12,500 bases of DNA from Botryococcus braunii (GCA_002005505.1 KV908357.1:426344-438843), one strand, 5' to 3'; numbered from the stretch's first letter, positions 1 to 11,170 are shown. The notes: generated from the letters alone by a model not told the origin. Numbers and translations: made by a program.

Positions 1-2632
1 TCAGGGTACTGGAAGGAGCTGTCAGGTCTAATGCTGGAGCATGGGCTGCTGACAGTCTGATTCTGCGTGCTCCACTGTGCAATGACACCACTGGCCAGCA
101 CACCATGGGTTGCTGCTGTGCATTTGCCCTGGTAAGTCTTCAGGGTATGAGAACTGCTGAGGCTGGTCAGGGAGAACTGCCATTCCCACCCGAGTAGCTC
201 CTCGAATGTGTTCCACAAATTGGACATCTCTGCTCTCTCTCCAGATCCCCCTCCCATATAGACACGGTATGCCTTTGACACTGGAGAGTAACCAGTGAAC
301 ATCCCAGCCACAGCCTTTGGTGCAAATGCCCCCTCTGCTGATCAGGAACGTGCACAAATGTAAGGCATCCCCATGTGCGCAGCAAGGATACATCTGGTTT
401 ATATCCCATGAACATTTCACAGGGAGATAGGGGCCTGCCTGTGCTGGGTCCCATATTTAGGAGGGTGCAGGCTGTCTCCAGGGCTTCCTTCCACATAACA
501 GGGCTTGATGCAGCAAAATTGAGGAGGGTTCTGGTGCGCTCCTTGATGGTTCTGTTCGCTCTCTCAGCAACTCCATTCTGCTGAGGGGTATATGGGGCAG
601 ATGTCTCCAGCTTAGTGCCCAGGGATGCACAAAATTCCTTGAACTTGGCATTTAAGAACTCTGTGCCTCTGTCACAGCGGATGCACTTCACTGTAGTTTC
701 CTTCTCAGTTTGCCAATACAAAATTAGGTCTCTGACAACAGCTCCAATTACATCTTTTGACTTCACTGGCAGCACTGCCTTCCACCCAGATGCCTCATCA
801 GTTACAGTTACCCAAAAGCGTTCCCCAGTAATGGCTACTGGTGATATGGGGCCCACAGTGTCAATGTGGATTCTGTCAAGGGGTTTCTCAGCAGGTCTAG
901 AGCTTTCACCAAATGGGGGACGTGCATGCTTCCCCTCAATGCAAGCTTCACAGTACTTAGGACACTTTTCACAAGGGGACAATAAGGTGTCTAGGCCAGT
1001 AACCAGTTGCTCACTGCTCAGGCGTTTCATCCATGGATCTCCTGGGTGTCCCAATCTGCTGTGCCACAGGAAACGTTTGGCACAGTCATGGCTTTGAGCT
1101 TTGGAGCATTTCTTCTTCAGAGCAGCTGTTACTGAATAAGGAACCTTCACTGGTGCTACTGGGAGGCAGTTATGGATATAATACAGGCCATTCTCTGGTT
1201 TCACAGGCATCTGCCAGCCACTCGGTCCTGAGACAGCAGTGAATGCTCCCAGTCTATCTGTAAAGAACCGGATTCCATCACGCAGAGCAGCAGATACTGA
1301 TAAAATATTGGTGGTGGCTGAGGGAACACACTGGACATGATGCAGCCACACTGGAACATGCTGAGAGGACATGAGACATGCTGACCCAGTAGCAACAATA
1401 CCCCCAGTGGCATCAGATGTAGCGAGCAGCAGTGGAATAGGGTGGTCATGTACTGTAGGGGCATGCAGCAGGGAAAGGTTGTTCACAAGATGTACAGACG
1501 CTCCACTGTCCACAAGCCACGACTGTTTGGACTGTTGGTGTCTACTGCCATCCAGCACATTATATGATACCACGTATGGCATACCTTCTGAGGGAGGAGA
1601 AGGTGGGCCTGGAGGAGGGTGCAGCAGTGGGAACGCTCCAGTGCCTGGGAATGCATGCTGCACGCTTGGAGGTGGCTGAGGTGCTCCAGGAAACTGCCCT
1701 TGGGGCCACATGGCAGCCAGTTGTTGTACAGCTGCAACCACATTGCGTTGTGTCTCTGCATCCCTTTGGCGTTTGCGGCAGTCTCTCCAAAAATGGCCTT
1801 TCCTGTGGCAGTAGTTGCACGTGCCTCTCACTTCTCCCCTTGATTCTGTGTCTGCTGGCCGTCTGGAGGGAATGGCTCCGCTAGTAGAAGGGGCTGGGGC
1901 TGCCTCTAGTTGAGCAGGCATTGCTTTCATCACCATGGCAGGCTGTTCTCCATCATCGTTGTAGCCAGATGCCTCTACTGTGGTGGAAATGAGAGCTGCC
2001 AGCTCATCCAGGGGGTAAGCTACTGCAGTGGGTAGCAGCCCGGGAGGATTGGCTGCAGCTGGCAGTCCCTGCACTATCTGAGTGGCCACATGACCATCCA
2101 AGAGGTCATGTCCATTGCGTTTCAAGCAGCTTTTGAGATTTATCATTCTGGACACATACTGAGAGATTGTTTCTCCACGTCTCATCCCTCTTGACATTTC
2201 CTTCAGCCAGTCTGCATTGGCTTGAGTGTTGTAACCACCAACAAATTTCTTGCAAATGAACAGATATGCATCATATGCCGACGGCTTACTTGACACTTCC
2301 CCTAACCATTCCTCTGGAACTGACTCATACAGCAGAAGCATTGCAGCCGCATTATGGATAGTCCCAGGCATGGCTGACTGAATGGCAGGAAAAGAACCCT
2401 TAGCACTATTGGCCGCAGTAAAGGCATTGTCCCATACCACAAAATTTGTGCCATGACGATCCAGCTTAATATGCACCTTGACTTGGGTGGCTATGACCTT
2501 GGGAAGTACATCTCCCTCACCCTTTGATGTACTGGGTGTACATGGCTGTCGTGTGGGGGACGATGTAGACGCCTCCTCTGTTGTGGGCTCCTCCTCTGAT
2601 GGCTCCCTTGATTTAGATCTCTTCCTCGCCAT
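1..2632 (-). CDS. copia gag-pol polyprotein, 3'-truncated by the window and frameshifted
   Basis: One open frame of 821 codons runs from ATG 2632 to 167. The N-terminus is basic then acidic. Residues 50-215 form a copia gag domain, followed by a CX2CX4HX4C zinc knuckle (C272, C275, H280, C285) for RNA binding. A proline-rich stretch (316-350) leads to the aspartic protease motif DSGA at 375-378. The GAG-pre-integrase zinc domain has H524, H529, C561 and C564. The integrase core shows D591, D654 and E690, i.e. DX62DX35E. After about residue 767 the frame loses similarity. The expected integrase C-terminal sequence continues in a second frame from a G5 run (329-333) and in a third from a CT repeat (233-241), where SRDVQF, a typical copia motif, appears. 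The third frame meets a stop at 28-30. The start ATG has A at -3 and G at +4. The product would make the virus-like particle and integrate cDNA; this copy is probably defective. Confidence 0.93.
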
Positions 2633-2648
2633 GTTGCTCGAATGTCAC

Positions 2649-3173
2649 TCAGTCTTCGTTAGGTTCTGAACGCTGCGAGTCCCCGTCTTCGTCTCCGTTA
2701 TCTGGGTCCGTGCACCACTCCTCTGGGCTGAATCCTTTTCTGCTGCCCAAAAGGGAAAGTAGGAAGTCCTCGTCAAGAGTGGCGAGAGCACACTCCACTG
2801 CTGTGTAGGCTGCCCTTTCTTCCCAGTATTCGGGTTTGCTGGGTCCTCCGATCTGTTGTAGATGCCGTTCAAATAATGCTCGCGTGACGAAGCCTGGATC
2901 CGCGTTGATGAATGAACACTCCCACGCAGTTACTATGTAGGCTGGGTATGCAGAGAATCGTCGTCTGAACCACTGAGGCTGTTCGACTTTACCCAGTCCG
3001 TACGCGCGGCTGACAAAATCCTTCACCAGGAATGCTCGTTCTTCTGGTGTTCTCGGTCCCGTGTCTCCTCCAGCTCGCCTCAGGCTATCGTATGTAGGTG
3101 GTGAAGGAGGTGGGGGTCTAAAAGGTCTTTTACCGCCGGTCGACATCCTTCCGCTCTGCTTCGTTCGTCCCAT
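2649..3173 (-). CDS. retrotransposon extra ORF with histone H3 tail-like N-terminus
   Basis: This is a 174-codon ORF between the primer site and gag; its stop is 16 nt before the gag ATG, in a different frame. ATG 3171-3173 has A at -3 and G at +4, and an in-frame TGA lies upstream. Residues 1-17 read MGRTKQSGRMSTGGKRP. Aligned without gaps to the H3 tail ARTKQTARKSTGGKAP after Met removal, R2, T3, K4, Q5, R8, S10, T11, G12, G13, K14 and P16 are identical. A1, T6 and A7 are replaced by G, S and G, and K9 is replaced by M. Gly at position 2 should allow Met removal. Residues 18-27 are proline-rich. Residues 42-153 look like a mostly helical globular domain that I do not recognise, with W68, W84, W117 and W153. 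Residues 154-174 are very acidic. Most known copia elements lack such an ORF. A chromatin-mimic role is inference; a matrix-like or regulatory protein is the alternative. Confidence 0.8.
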   Translation of the reverse strand: MGRTKQSGRMSTGGKRPFRPPPPSPPTYDSLRRAGGDTGPRTPEERAFLVKDFVSRAYGLGKVEQPQWFRRRFSAYPAYIVTAWECSFINADPGFVTRALFERHLQQIGGPSKPEYWEERAAYTAVECALATLDEDFLLSLLGSRKGFSPEEWCTDPDNGDEDGDSQRSEPNED

Positions 3174-3189
3174 CGTAGGCTCGGAACAT
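3130..3189 (-). CDS. short upstream ORF overlapping the start of the H3-tail ORF
   Basis: ATG 3187-3189, with A at -3, opens a 19-codon frame ending in TAA at 3130-3132. It overlaps the first 14 codons of the 174-codon ORF in another frame. A still earlier ATG lies inside the primer site (3224-3226) and gives 10 codons to a stop at 3194-3196. Both lie ahead of the real start on any transcript beginning in the LTR, so they could lower translation of the H3-tail ORF. No function as peptides is claimed. Confidence 0.35.
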   Translation of the reverse strand: MFRAYDGTNEAERKDVDRR

Positions 3190-3217
3190 GCTTTCAGTTG
3201 CCCAGCTCAAGAGTTGG

Positions 3218-3230
3218 TGGGCCCATAACC
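3218..3230 (-). other. primer-binding site, half-tRNA type (initiator tRNA-Met anticodon arm)
   Basis: The minus strand reads GGTTATGGGCCCA directly next to the LTR end. Its complement, TGGGCCCATAACC, is the conserved anticodon stem and loop of eukaryotic initiator tRNA-Met, with the CAT anticodon inside it. Drosophila copia uses this internal region after the tRNA is cut, not the tRNA 3' end. The position between the LTR end (…TGTACA) and the first ORF is as expected. The match to the tRNA is from memory of the conserved arm. Confidence 0.8.
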
Positions 3231-3254
3231 TGTACAATTCTGGGCGTAATGATC

Positions 3255-3400
3255 CCTGTATGTCCCGGCACGAAGGGTGTTAAGCTCGGTCGGGTCTCTT
3301 GCTGTGTGTAGGAGAGCAAGCAGAGCCCGACTATGTGTTGACACTTGTGGCAACTGATCAGAGATAAGCACCCGGAGTGCTCTTTCAGTCCCAAACAAGT
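3255..3400. repeat. 146-bp exact direct repeat, copy 1
   Basis: By eye this stretch is identical to 3583-3728 over 146 bp, with an offset of 328. Flanking bases differ on both sides. This copy lies 24 bp from the LTR inner edge, so it probably covers the end of the LTR transcript leader. Confidence 0.9.
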
Positions 3401-3582
3401 CATTACATTGCTTCTTGCTCTCTCTCAATGCCAAGGAATCCAAACTCCCTCTTCTACGCATCGACAGATAGTCCGCATTACCATTGTTCGATGAGCCAAG
3501 CATTAGCAACATTCTAATACTCTTATCTAGACCTCTTCCTAATCAATTGTTCATACAAGTCACACTAAGATGCAGCACTTTA

Positions 3583-3728
3583 CCTGTATGTCCCGGCACG
3601 AAGGGTGTTAAGCTCGGTCGGGTCTCTTGCTGTGTGTAGGAGAGCAAGCAGAGCCCGACTATGTGTTGACACTTGTGGCAACTGATCAGAGATAAGCACC
3701 CGGAGTGCTCTTTCAGTCCCAAACAAGT
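3583..3728. repeat. 146-bp exact direct repeat, copy 2
   Basis: This is the second identical copy, separated from the first by 182 bp of unrelated sequence. It may be an internal LTR duplication or a remnant of a second LTR of the same family. Complete identity points to a recent event. Confidence 0.9.
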
Positions 3729-3826
3729 GCCGAGCCCTTCATGCCTGCTGCCTATATCCTTTCTAGCAAGAACGCGTCAAATTGCATTACTCTCTTTCTC
3801 CTAAGTGGAATCAGTCCAGATCAATT

Positions 3827-3852
3827 ATGGCAGAACTCTAGAGTTCTGCCAT
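3827..3852. repeat. 26-bp perfect palindrome
   Basis: The 13-base arm ATGGCAGAACTCT is followed at once by its exact reverse complement, with no spacer. The centre is CTCTAGAG. It could be a factor-binding site in the LTR promoter, a footprint at the LTR edge or a target-site hotspot. Confidence 0.9.
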
Positions 3853-4680
3853 CCATTACTCAACCTCTGAGATTGTTCACAGTGATTGCTTTAGAGAAGC
3901 CTGGCCACTATTACTCTTCTGAGGGAAAGTCACTAATTGTTCTTTCACTATTATAACACATAGCCACTAGTACTCAAAATATGTGCCCTGATCTTAGATA
4001 ATGCAACATTTGCATATTTTGACTTGACAATTGCATATTTGTTCAAACAATTTGTTACACTCAGCTGATCAATTGCCCTAGGGCCAACATGACCCTAGGG
4101 AAAGGCCTTCATGACAATGACCTCATGGATGTGATTAAATCAATGAGAAACGTTCGAGGGCTTTAATAAAGGAAAGCCAATACCTTCTGAGGGACATATA
4201 CAAATACGTATCGCAAACTTTTCAAAGAAGTTTACATTTATCGCTGACAGCCCTAGCGGCCCAGACACAGCGGCCCAGACACGCCCTAAAATCAACACAC
4301 GCTTTCCTTGCCATTAAATACAAAATCACTCTAGGTTCGTTAAGATATGTAAGTCATTCACACAACTGTCACATCATCATGTGAATACTTTACTGACGCA
4401 GGCAGCACACATTTAATTAACTGCGTACGTGACATGAACATGCCTACGATTACCCAGATATGTGCGGGTTGTTCTGCTGCATGCAAAGCGGAGGAATTCA
4501 AATATCACATTTCATACGTTTATGCCACACCCGGGCTTGGTGATGTGCACGGGCGTGTGTGGATCTCGAGCGAGGATGCTCCGACGGAGACCGAAAAAGC
4601 CTGAACCCCAAGGCTTTGAGTTCCTAATCATTAATGAATATTCCCAGTACCTCACACCACCTCCCCTCTCCACCCTTTAC
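3852..4680. other. AT-rich non-coding stretch
   Basis: No convincing ORF, exon or RNA gene was found here. The only structure seen is an exact tandem duplication of the 14-mer AGCGGCCCAGACAC at 4255-4282. This may include the outer end of the LTR and the flanking target DNA. Confidence 0.6.
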
Positions 4681-4688
4681 CCAAAACG

Positions 4689-4733
4689 GTGTGTGTGTGT
4701 GTGTGGGGGGGGGGGGAGGGAGAGGGGGGTGGG
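4689..4733. repeat. (GT)8 followed by G12 and further G runs
   Basis: The dinucleotide array 4689-4704 runs straight into 12 G (4705-4716), then AGGGAGAG, six G, T and four G. At least four G runs in 30 bases could form a G-quadruplex on the plus strand. Confidence 0.9.
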
Positions 4734-4802
4734 GATGTTGCCCTCTTCTCTGGTCAGGTCTAACAAATCCGTCGCGAGGAGTTCCTCCGGGGGAGGAACC
4801 CC

Positions 4803-5290
4803 TCAGGACGAAATTTTTTTTGTAGAAAAAACTTTGCAGAACTCTGGTTGGCTGCACGAAAGAGCGAGCTCGAGGCAACCAGCAGTGGTTCCCTCACCAG
4901 TGCAGCATCCTTGCGGACAGTAACCATGGGCACTGCTCAGCTGGTACCAGGTGGTACCGGCCGATACAGCCGCTCTGAATATGGCCACACATTAGCCAGT
5001 ACAGAACGTAAATAAAGTTGCCAGAACTGGAACTCCGATGCACCACATTGTTCTGCAGCAGCTTACGGTTCTAAACTGACACTACAGGTTCAAATCTTCT
5101 AATTGATGCACTATCAGCATCCTAGTAGATCTAGAATGGAAGGGGAAAATCGCGCATTGAGCACTTATATGATTGACTGCATTGGAAGAGGCTATTTGCG
5201 AGCAATAATGTTGACACCCCGTCCTTTCAGGAATAATGTGCAAGGAATAATGTGGGCACCCGGTCCTTTAAAAGACTTTGAGAAGCCTAG
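4803..5290. other. stretch without a supported gene
   Basis: No reliable gene is seen. On the minus strand, 4967 to about 4894 lies between a CAG acceptor and a GTGAGG donor and stays open, but this is too weak to call. An imperfect duplication sits at 5203-5270: AATAATGT, then CACCC, then GTCCTTT, occurring twice about 40-45 bp apart. Confidence 0.5.
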
Positions 5291-5482
5291 TTGCTTCTAA
5301 AGCTGCGGCTGAGGTTGGTGGTGAGCACCACCCAGGCGCTGATTAAGCAATGCGACTGGTTTGCCAACGAAAACCGGGCCAAGGAACGTCTACACGGCCA
5401 AATTAAGGATTGCATGACCCCATTTGTGGCCTCACGTACCCCAAACAACCCCGTTCTCCCTCTCCCCACCGTCACTAGCTAG
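5291..5482 (+). CDS. possible orphan exon or gene fragment, plus strand
   Basis: An open frame begins after TAG 5288-5290. From about 5301 its codons mostly end in G or C (CTG, GTG, AGC, ACC, CAG, GCG, AAG), and the translation is charged and amphipathic (for example LIKQCDWFANENRAKERLHG). This looks more like protein than the neighbouring shadows. A donor-like C/GTACCC lies near 5436, but no good acceptor is seen. I do not recognise the product. It runs against the minus-strand gene to its right and may be a pseudogene scrap or chance. Confidence 0.25.
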   Translation: MLLKLRLRLVVSTTQALIKQCDWFANENRAKERLHGQIKDCMTPFVASRTPNNPVLPLPTVTS

Positions 5483-5534
5483 GGCCTGTCTCTCCCTCTC
5501 CCCCCCCCCTCTCTCTGTTCGTGTGTGTGGGTGT

Positions 5535-5536
<2 letters not shown>

Positions 5537-5613
<77 letters not shown>

Positions 5614-5636
5614 GGGGGGGGGGGTGGGGGCGGGGG
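5537..5636. repeat. (GT)38 followed by G11-T-G5-C-G5
   Basis: There are 76 bases of uninterrupted GT (5537-5612), then T, then 11 G (5614-5624), T, five G, C and five G. A C10 run (5500-5509) lies just upstream. The alternating GT can adopt Z-DNA and the G runs can form a quadruplex. The array length may be altered by assembly. Confidence 0.95.
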
Positions 5637-5760
5637 CTGTGTGTCCTTACAAGGCGCGTATGCACGGGCACACCTATGCATGGGCATGTGCGCATCTGTG
5701 CGTACATCGTAGGCGTTCTTTTTCCTCCCAAGCGTGCCCAGCATACGCAAACCCACTCAC

Positions 5761-5853
5761 TTGCAAAAAATACAAATCTGGTCCCCAGCTAACAAGCTTT
5801 GTTGACCTCTCAAGATGTTTGTGCAGGTCAATTGGTAACACAATTCCCCTAAG
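5761..5853 (-). CDS. candidate downstream exon of the membrane-protein gene
   Basis: On the minus strand, GAGTGCAG precedes 5853 and CAA/GTGAGT follows 5761. The 93 bp between them are open in phase 0 (31 codons) and give a protein-like sequence with LPIDLHKHLERSTK and WGPDLYFLQ. Phase 0 on both sides matches the stronger exons further upstream on the same strand. The donor is a full consensus; the acceptor has a weak pyrimidine tract. It could belong to the same gene as 7795-11170 if that gene splices past its apparent stop, or be chance. Confidence 0.35.
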
Positions 5854-5894
5854 CTGCACTCTGTCAGCCTAGGGACCATGTCATTGGAAGAAGG

Positions 5895-6120
5895 TAAGAC
5901 GAATGTGCAGTACAGCAGAATGTGCAGTACATCCACACCACAGCACAGTGTGCATTACGTACAGATAAGAGCAAAACGTGCAACAAACATATAATACAGC
6001 AGACTCGGCAGTATGTGCATAGTACAGCAGACAACATGCACTACGTGGTGCAGCATACGCGCTCTGAATAGCAGAACGTGCAGCACGGCATACAACATGC
6101 AGTACAGCAGATCCAGGAGT
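5895..6120. repeat. degenerate short tandem repeat rich in GTGCAGTACAGCAGA
   Basis: Variants of (A)ACATGCAGTACAGCAGA recur about ten times, with spacings of roughly 17-30 bases. Copies are diverged, so it is an old array. The reading frames across it look like repeat translations and not proteins. Confidence 0.6.
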
Positions 6121-6296
6121 GATAGAACCGGGAATGATGCAGTAGACACCCCGATGCGCAATGCCATGATCATGCCATGTATAGATGACACGTGCTCAGC
6201 ATTAAAGGAAGAAGCAATCCGTTTCAGCCCTTCCCTCCTGGGAACTCTCCCTCGTGGGCCCTCCTCCCCCCACCCCTTTCCACAAAACATGTTTAC

Positions 6297-6332
6297 CTTT
6301 CCTGTGCTTGCGAACTGGGACGATTGTGTGTC
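6297..6332 (-). CDS. candidate 36-bp micro-exon, minus strand
   Basis: The minus strand has a long pyrimidine-rich stretch ending TCTTTTGCAG before 6332 and a donor AAAG/GTAAAC after 6297. The 36 bases between are open in phase 0 (DTQSSQFASTGK) and also in phase 1. It has the best acceptor in this region. Whether it is joined to the exon ending near 7800 cannot be decided from sequence alone. Confidence 0.35.
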
Positions 6333-6639
6333 CTGCAAAAGACGGCTAGAGGACGAGAAAGAGGAATTGCTAAATTGACCCTGTCATATAAATGGCATGC
6401 TTCCGTTCCTACATTTCCCACACCCCAAACGAAGGGGGGAAATTATAAACAAAAAGAATACCGAACCTTAAAACAATAATAATAAAATGAAATAAAATAA
6501 AAAAACCCCACACAACTAAAAAAAAAAACACACGAACGGAAAGAGTGGCTAGGAAGTGCTCAGGTATATTCCCTGGGCGCCATAAAGGTGCACGCACGTC
6601 TTCCTGTCTCTGATATACAGGCACGTGCTGCACGACCCC

Positions 6640-7110
6640 TATCGGGGGATCGACTGTATGACCCCTGGTGAGACATTTCCTGCCTGACTGCAAGTGAGGA
6701 ATGTACTGCATGACCCAGTGGTTCGAGACTTACTTTATGACCCGTGGGGAGGGATGTACTGTATTGACCTAGGTGAGGGATGTACAGCATGACCCCTGGT
6801 GAGGAATGTACTGACCCCTGATGAGGGATATAGCACATAACAGCTGGTGAGGGATGTACTGTGTGACCCCTGGCGAGGGCTGCTCTGCATGACCCCTAGT
6901 AAGGGATTTACTTCATGCCCCCTGGTGAGGGATGTACTTCATAAATCCCTGGGGAGGGATGTACTTCATGACCCCTAGTAAGGGATTTACTTCATGGCCC
7001 CAGGTGACGGATGTACTTCATGACCCCTGCGGAGGGATGTACTGCATCGACCCTGCTGAGGGAGGTACCTCATGACACCTGGTGCGGGAGGTATTCCCTG
7101 ACCCTATTTC
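6640..7110. repeat. minisatellite, unit about 31 bp (GGGATGTACTGCATGACCCC type)
   Basis: About 15 diverged copies of a unit reading roughly GAGGGATGTACT-GCATGACCCCTGGT follow each other. A version with CCCCTAGTAAGGGATTTACT occurs twice, 79 bp apart (6892 and 6971), showing that larger blocks were copied as well. On the minus-strand gene it falls in a possible intron or the 3' region. Confidence 0.85.
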
Positions 7111-7245
7111 TTCAAAGACCATGTTCTTCTAAAAGACCGTAAATCCTGACCGTGAACCACGCGGCCTTCTTTTTCTGCCTGCTCTGTAATCAGTAATTGA
7201 GCGGTCGGTGATAACCGCGAGAAGACGACAGAAATTGCAATCGGT

Positions 7246-7780
7246 GACAGTCACTCCAGAACCGACGGCTGCTAGTGCAGTTGGAAGAAGTCACTCCAAA
7301 ACCGGGGCGGCTGCTAGTGCAGTTGGAAGAAGTCACTCCAAAATCGACGGCTGCTAGTGCAGTTGGAAGAAGTCACTCCAAAACAATGGCTGCTAGTGAA
7401 GTGGGAAGAAGCCCCTCAAAAACTCGCGGCTGCTAGTGCAGTTGGAAGAAGTCACTCCAAAACTCACGGCTGCTAGTGCAGTTGGAAGAAGTCACTCCAA
7501 AACGACAGCTGCTAGTGAATTTCGAAGATTTCACTCCAAAACCGACGGCTGCTACTGCAGTTGGAAGAAGGCACTCCGAAACCGACAACTGCAAGTGCGG
7601 TTTGGAGAAGTCACTCCAAAATTGAGGGCTGCTACTGCAGCTTGAAGATGGCAATCACTCCGACGTTTGCACGGCGCTTCGCAAAAGGCACTTAAAAGTC
7701 AAGGCTGCTAGTGCAGTTCGAAGAAGGCACTCAGAAACCTACGGCTGCTAGGGCAGTCAAAAGAAGGCACTCCAAACTCG
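7246..7780. repeat. minisatellite, unit about 43 bp (GGCTGCTAGTGCAGTTGG type)
   Basis: About 12 copies of a unit built from GGCTGCTAGTGCAGTTGG, AAGAAGTCACTCCAAAAC and a variable 3-6 base joint. Copies between 7262 and 7500 are nearly identical, while those nearer 7780 are diverged. The array ends 15 bp from the apparent stop codon of the minus-strand gene. Frames through it are repeat translations. Confidence 0.9.
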
Positions 7781-7794
7781 TGATTTCTTCTTCT

Positions 7795-11170
<3,376 letters not shown>

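Larger units (their letters stand above)
1..3851 (-). mobile_element. Ty1/copia LTR retrotransposon, hemivirus-like, 5' part only
   Basis: The order on the minus strand is LTR, tRNA primer site, a small extra ORF, then gag, protease and integrase. Integrase ahead of where reverse transcriptase would be is the copia (Pseudoviridae) order, as opposed to gypsy. The primer site pairs with the anticodon arm of initiator tRNA-Met, the feature that defines the half-tRNA-primed group containing Drosophila copia and Volvox Osser. The element runs off the left edge before reverse transcriptase, so RNase H, the polypurine tract and the 3' LTR cannot be seen. The outer LTR edge is uncertain; 3851 is a guess from a TG...CA palindrome. 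Two frameshifts in pol suggest an inactive copy, although the upstream ORFs are intact. Confidence 0.9.
3231..3851 (-). repeat. 5' LTR of the copia element (outer edge uncertain)
   Basis: The inner edge is set by the primer site: the minus strand reads …GAATTGTACA and then the primer site, so the LTR ends in CA. The outer edge cannot be proved because the 3' LTR and the target-site duplication are not in the window. A 26-bp palindrome at 3827-3852 contains a TG...CA stretch that would serve as an edge at 3851, giving 621 bp. A TGTAACA on the minus strand ending near 4055 is another option. A TATA-like stretch (AGGATATAGG, minus strand, 3751-3760) is a possible promoter. The LTR carries both copies of a 146-bp direct repeat. 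Confidence 0.5.

Noticed and set aside
2603..2632. Gag N-terminus ARKRS resembling the H3 ARKS motif
   Set aside because: Four or five basic-rich residues are too common to claim mimicry, unlike the 16-residue match in the upstream ORF.
375..2669. Plus-strand open frames opposite gag-pol
   Set aside because: They are antisense shadows of the clear minus-strand polyprotein and show no domains.
3123..3173. N-myristoylation signal on the MG N-terminus
   Set aside because: The usual MGxxxS/T pattern needs Ser or Thr at residue 6; here residue 6 is Gln and Ser is at 7.
5060..5110. tRNA-like B box (GGTTCAAATC)
   Set aside because: No matching A box, acceptor stem or anticodon arm could be found upstream.
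5432..5872. Open frames in all six phases across the GT array
   Set aside because: They translate a dinucleotide repeat (poly Val-Cys or Thr-His), which is open in every frame and is not evidence of a protein.
7246..7780. CRISPR-like array
   Set aside because: Units are contiguous with only 3-6 variable bases between them, not unique spacers, and the context is eukaryotic.
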